Shown one piece after another: positions 61,071 through 64,000 of a stretch of DNA of 64,000 bases. The position numbers were made by a program, and so were the translations under genes. Origin of the DNA: Anaerolineae bacterium (lineage in GTDB: Bacteria > Chloroflexota > Anaerolineae > Aggregatilineales > Phototrophicaceae); the NCBI GenBank assembly GCA_022824465.1, contig JAJDZV010000004.1, positions 744,001-808,000 on the forward strand. Reading direction: 5' to 3'. The first letter of the stretch is position 1, and each line of letters opens with the position of its first letter. The notes beneath the pieces were generated by a model. The model was not told the origin of the DNA. It saw only the letters and a program-made list of their open reading frames with translations, and searched no databases.

Positions 61071-62114
61071 CTAGCTGATATAGGGATGGTCCTCCGCCAG
61101 CAGCCCATTCTCCTTTAGCAGGTCCCAAAAAGCAGCCGGGGCTTCGACCGCCATGGCGTCGATGTTCTGTTTGACGCGGTGGGGCTTGCTGGTGCTCAGG
61201 GCGAGAGCGACGATGCCCGGATGCGACCTCCCAAACTGGATGCATACTTCGGATGGGACTTGATTATGCTCGGCGCATAGCGCAAAGAATTTCTCGCGCC
61301 AGGCGAATTTCTCCTGATGGTCTGGATTGGCCGGGTCGAGCTTGACATAGTTGAAGAACTCGCCGCCGGTGAGAAAGCCGGCGTTGAAGACGGCCGAGTT
61401 GATGATCGCGACGCCTTTGGCATGCAAGGAATCCATGAAGGCGAGCAAGTCAGGGGGATGGGAGTAGAGGGTGTAGCTGTTGGCGAACATCACCCAGTCG
61501 AGATCGACGTGGGCGTCGATTTCGGCGATGGATTGCCAGTTCTTGGCGCCGACGCCGATGCCGGCCGCCGCGCCACTCGCCTTGATTTCGCCCAGGGCGG
61601 TATAGGCGCCGAGGATGTCATCGAAGCGGCGCGCCCGGTCAGCGGCTGAGCTGGCGGCATCGAGGTATTCGTCGGGGTCGTGCACGGAGATGAGCTGGGT
61701 GCTGTAATCGCCGCCGAGCAGCTCAAGCCCTTGTTCGAAGCATTGCTTGATGCCGTCGTAGCTGATGTCTTGCGCGGCGTCATGATTTAAGCCGAACCAG
61801 GCGCCGGGCTCGAAAGTGGGTTCGGGCGTCGTCAGCGGAGCGCGCAGCCAGGCGAGCTTGTTGCTGATGATGACTTCGTCGTCATTGATACCGAGCTCGC
61901 GCAGGCAATCGCCCATGACTTCCAGCGCCAGCCCCGCGCCGTATTTGCCGGCCGAATCGATGACGACCGGCTTGGGCAGATGCTCGAAGATGGCGCGCAT
62001 CGTTTCGAGTTTGGATTCATAGCTGAAGACGCGGAAGAGGTTGCCGAGGGCGGTCGAGCCGAAGACGACGGGCGGCGTCATCAAGCCGGTGTTGCCGAAT
62101 GGGATGGGTTGCAT
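61071..62114 (-). CDS. Aldo/keto reductase, L-fucose / D-threo-aldose dehydrogenase-like
   Basis: A 347-residue AKR. The tetrad is D53 (VIDSAGKYG), Y58, K86 (IISNKLAW) and H145 (LISVHDPDEY). The opening FGNTGLMTPPVVFGSTALGN and the DSAGKYG variant resemble D-threo-aldose 1-dehydrogenases (L-fucose dehydrogenases), which oxidise L-fucose to its lactone. This is the first step of non-phosphorylative fucose breakdown. It lies between a sulfatase and GH29 genes, which supports the idea but does not prove it. It is divergent from the next GH29 gene. Confidence 0.88.
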   Translation of the reverse strand: MQPIPFGNTGLMTPPVVFGSTALGNLFRVFSYESKLETMRAIFEHLPKPVVIDSAGKYGAGLALEVMGDCLRELGINDDEVIISNKLAWLRAPLTTPEPTFEPGAWFGLNHDAAQDISYDGIKQCFEQGLELLGGDYSTQLISVHDPDEYLDAASSAADRARRFDDILGAYTALGEIKASGAAAGIGVGAKNWQSIAEIDAHVDLDWVMFANSYTLYSHPPDLLAFMDSLHAKGVAIINSAVFNAGFLTGGEFFNYVKLDPANPDHQEKFAWREKFFALCAEHNQVPSEVCIQFGRSHPGIVALALSTSKPHRVKQNIDAMAVEAPAAFWDLLKENGLLAEDHPYIS

Positions 62115-62145
62115 GGTATTCCTGCCTCTCCTTCGTCTGACTTGC

Positions 62146-62174
62146 TTGACAGGCTTGTAGCGCTAAACTAGACT
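62146..62174 (+). promoter_or_regulatory. Promoter of the third GH29 gene
   Basis: TTGACA (62146-62151), a 17-base spacer and TAGACT (62169-62174, four of six consensus) lie about 110 bases before the GH29 start, in the divergent spacer after the aldo/keto reductase gene start. Confidence 0.65.
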
Positions 62175-62285
62175 CTGCCAGGTTAGGCTGGCGCAGCCAA
62201 CACGCGCACAAGTATATGTCATGGCTTGCCGAGGGACAAACATTCAACAACCTGCAAAAGGCGCTTTTCGCACGGGAGAGGGAAT

Positions 62286-63716
62286 ATGACTGCAGCGGCG
62301 GGGAAATACGAACCGACCTGGGAATCACTAAGCCAGTACGAGATTCCCGAGTGGTATATGGATGCCAAGTTCGGCATCTTTATTCATTGGGGACCTTACT
62401 GCGTGCCGGCCTTCGGCAACGAATGGTATCCGCGGCGGATGTACTTGCGCGACGACCCCGCCTTCGAGCATCACCGGACGACCTGGGGCGAACATACCGA
62501 CTTCGGCTACAAAGACTTCATCCCCATGCTGACCGCGGAGAAATTTGACGCGGCCGAATGGGCGCAGTTGTTCAAGGACGCGGGTGCCCGCTTCGTCATG
62601 CCGGTGGCTGAGCACCACGATGGCTTCCCCATGTACGATAGCGCCCTGACCGATTGGTGCGCGGCCAAGATGGGACCCAAGCGCGATATCTGCGGCGAGC
62701 TGGCGGCCGCCGTCCGGGCGCAGGATATGGTCTTCGCGGTGTCCTCCCATCGCGCCGAGCACTGGTGGTTCTTCGATGGCGGGCGCGGTTTCCCTTCGGA
62801 TGTGCTGGATCCCGCCAACGACGGCTTGTACGGACCGGCGGTTGAGGCTTCCAAGGACAAGAGCGATCGCGCGGCGTGGAAGCAGAAGGATTGGCAGCCC
62901 AGACCCGACGCCAAGTTTCTTGAGGATTGGCTGGCGCGCTGCTGTGAGTTGGTGGACAAATATCAGCCGCAGGTCGTGTGGTTTGATTGGTGGATCGAGC
63001 AAGTGGTCTTCGAGCCCTACTTGCAGCGCTTCGCGGCTCATTATTACAATCGCGGCGAGGAATGGGGGGTAGGCGTGGCGATCAACCACAAGTACGACTC
63101 TTATCCGGATGGCGTGGCGGTGTTTGACATCGAGCGCGGGCAGCTAAGCGATGTGCGCAAGTTCTTCTGGCAGAACGATACATCGGTATCGAAGAATTCC
63201 TGGGGCTACATTGATAATCACGATTACAAGACAGCGGCGGACATCATCGCTGACCTGGTCGATATCGTCAGCAAGAACGGGGCGCTGCTGCTGAATGTGG
63301 GACCGCGGGCTGATGGCACGATTCCGGAGATTGAGCAGGACATGCTGCGGGAGATCGGGCGCTGGCTGGCGGTCAATGGCGAAGGCATCTATGAGACGCG
63401 GCCCTGGCATATCTTCGGCGAAGGTCCGACGCAGGTGCCCGAGGGCGCCTTCACCGATACAGCGCGGGAAGCCTTCACGCCGGCCGATATCCGCTTCACG
63501 CGCAAGTGCAATACGCTCTACGCCTTCTTGCTGGCGCAGCCGCAGGGCGAAGCGCTCATCACATCGCTAGCTGATGCCAACGTGGCTTCGGCGCGGATGC
63601 TCGGTTCGGACGAGGCGATCACATGGTCCCAAGACTCAAGTGGACTGCGCTTGTCTGTCCCAAGCGAGATGCCGTCGCCGCATGTTTGCGCCTATGCGAT
63701 TGAGTTGGGTGGGTAG
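62286..63716 (+). CDS. GH29-family alpha-L-fucosidase
   Basis: A 476-residue GH29 protein: KFGIFIHWGPYCVPAF (near 24), FVMPVAEHHDGFPMYDS (near 102), candidate nucleophile D234 in VVWFDWWIE, and SKNGALLLNVGPRADGTIPE (near 328). It has a C-terminal beta domain. The start at 62286 has a strong GGGAGAGGGAA site. No signal peptide is seen. It is related to, but distinct from, the other GH29s. Its mRNA probably continues into the next GH29 gene, although a palindromic repeat lies between them. Confidence 0.95.
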   Translation: MTAAAGKYEPTWESLSQYEIPEWYMDAKFGIFIHWGPYCVPAFGNEWYPRRMYLRDDPAFEHHRTTWGEHTDFGYKDFIPMLTAEKFDAAEWAQLFKDAGARFVMPVAEHHDGFPMYDSALTDWCAAKMGPKRDICGELAAAVRAQDMVFAVSSHRAEHWWFFDGGRGFPSDVLDPANDGLYGPAVEASKDKSDRAAWKQKDWQPRPDAKFLEDWLARCCELVDKYQPQVVWFDWWIEQVVFEPYLQRFAAHYYNRGEEWGVGVAINHKYDSYPDGVAVFDIERGQLSDVRKFFWQNDTSVSKNSWGYIDNHDYKTAADIIADLVDIVSKNGALLLNVGPRADGTIPEIEQDMLREIGRWLAVNGEGIYETRPWHIFGEGPTQVPEGAFTDTAREAFTPADIRFTRKCNTLYAFLLAQPQGEALITSLADANVASARMLGSDEAITWSQDSSGLRLSVPSEMPSPHVCAYAIELGG

Positions 63717-63848
63717 CCCCCACCCCAAACCCCTCTCGCCATCTCTATGGCGAGCATCCCATAAAGAGGGAGGGGCTTTAGCAGGACGAGATTTTGGATA
63801 TCATTCCCCTTCCATCTTTGTGGGGGAAGGGGCCAGTGGATGGGGGAA
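63717..63848. repeat. Dispersed C/T-rich palindromic repeats
   Basis: Two adjacent hairpin units are seen: CCCCTCTCGCC with a later GGCGAG and GAGGGAGGGG, and CCCCTTCC with GGAAGGGG around an AT-rich loop. Their style matches the element at 21020-21066. This looks like a family of short intergenic palindromes, perhaps acting between the two GH29 genes as an mRNA-processing or attenuation site. Confidence 0.5.
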
Positions 63849-63851
63849 AGT

Positions 63852-64000
63852 ATGACAGAAGTAGAGTATTTCAAACCGGAACGCGGTCAGCGCCCCGGCG
63901 CCAACCAAGACCCGCGCTTGAATTGGTGGCGCGAGGCCAAGTTTGGCATGTTCATCCACTGGGGCGTCTACGCGATTCCGGCGGGCGTCTGGAAGGGCGA
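63852..64000 (+). CDS. GH29 alpha-L-fucosidase, 5' part only
   Basis: Forty-nine complete codons and part of a fiftieth run off the window end. [20 protein letters not shown] is the GH29 N-terminal signature. GGGGGAAAG precedes the ATG. It is the fourth GH29 gene of the locus and lies in the same orientation as the third. Confidence 0.88.
   Translation, partial: MTEVEYFKPERGQRPGANQDPRLNWWREAKFGMFIHWGVYAIPAGVWKG

Overview
The window is a GC-rich bacterial chromosome segment, probably from a free-living or host-associated heterotrophic Chloroflexota (Anaerolineae-like). That assignment is inferred from gene content only: several CUT1-type sugar ABC transporters without their own ATPase genes, clustered GH29 fucosidases, a sulfatase, FG-GAP and beta-helix surface proteins, and no rRNA or conserved marker gene to confirm it. 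Three features stand out: a broad sugar or sugar-acid uptake and catabolism programme, a small mobile/defence island, and a block of large envelope and signalling proteins.

Region 1 (1-4487): two sugar permease genes, a DUF624/YesL-like membrane protein, a LacI regulator and, convergent with it, beta-phosphoglucomutase. The binding-protein gene probably lies just upstream of the window. About 1.1 kb without a convincing gene follows, carrying a cluster of ATTGTCCG boxes and a REP-like hairpin.

Region 2 (5611-23531): a catabolic superlocus. A minus-strand set reads FadR/GntR regulator, binding protein, two permeases, unknown protein, FAD amine oxidase, aldo/keto reductase and PLP D-threonine-aldolase-like enzyme. 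Divergent from the regulator is a plus-strand set: Gfo/Idh/MocA protein, SDR and HpcH/HpaI aldolase. It converges on a second minus-strand operon: class III aminotransferase, Asp-box propeller, amidohydrolase, SDR, tandem ferritin-like protein and DHDPS-family lyase. FadR-type sequence boxes lie in both control regions. The substrate is not identifiable from sequence; a hydroxy- or amino-sugar acid is a reasonable guess.

Region 3 (about 23.6-33 kb): a mobile/defence island. A type III restriction-modification pair sits between two diverged copies of a small secreted-protein gene. A TetR regulator, about 1.2 kb of gene-poor DNA, a small membrane protein and a tyrosine recombinase follow. The recombinase ends inside the terminal repeat of an internally deleted IS5-like element.

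Region 4 (33-46.4 kb): envelope and signalling. It holds a 943-residue exported Fn3/beta-helix/LysM protein, a 1362-residue fusion of a YfhO-type membrane protein with a Wzx-type flippase, a 1417-residue atypical protein kinase with one membrane span and an extracellular sensor-like domain, and an FG-GAP/ASPIC protein that ends a third sugar ABC operon (46465-49685).

Region 5 (50.2-64 kb): a divergent GroEL paralogue abutting a cytoplasmic Asp-box propeller, then a fucose-glycan locus. The latter has four GH29 fucosidase genes (the last cut by the window end), two tandem MFS transporters, an APH-fold kinase, a formylglycine sulfatase and an aldo/keto reductase resembling L-fucose dehydrogenase. 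Together these could desulfate and trim fucosylated or sulfated glycans, import the products and begin fucose oxidation.
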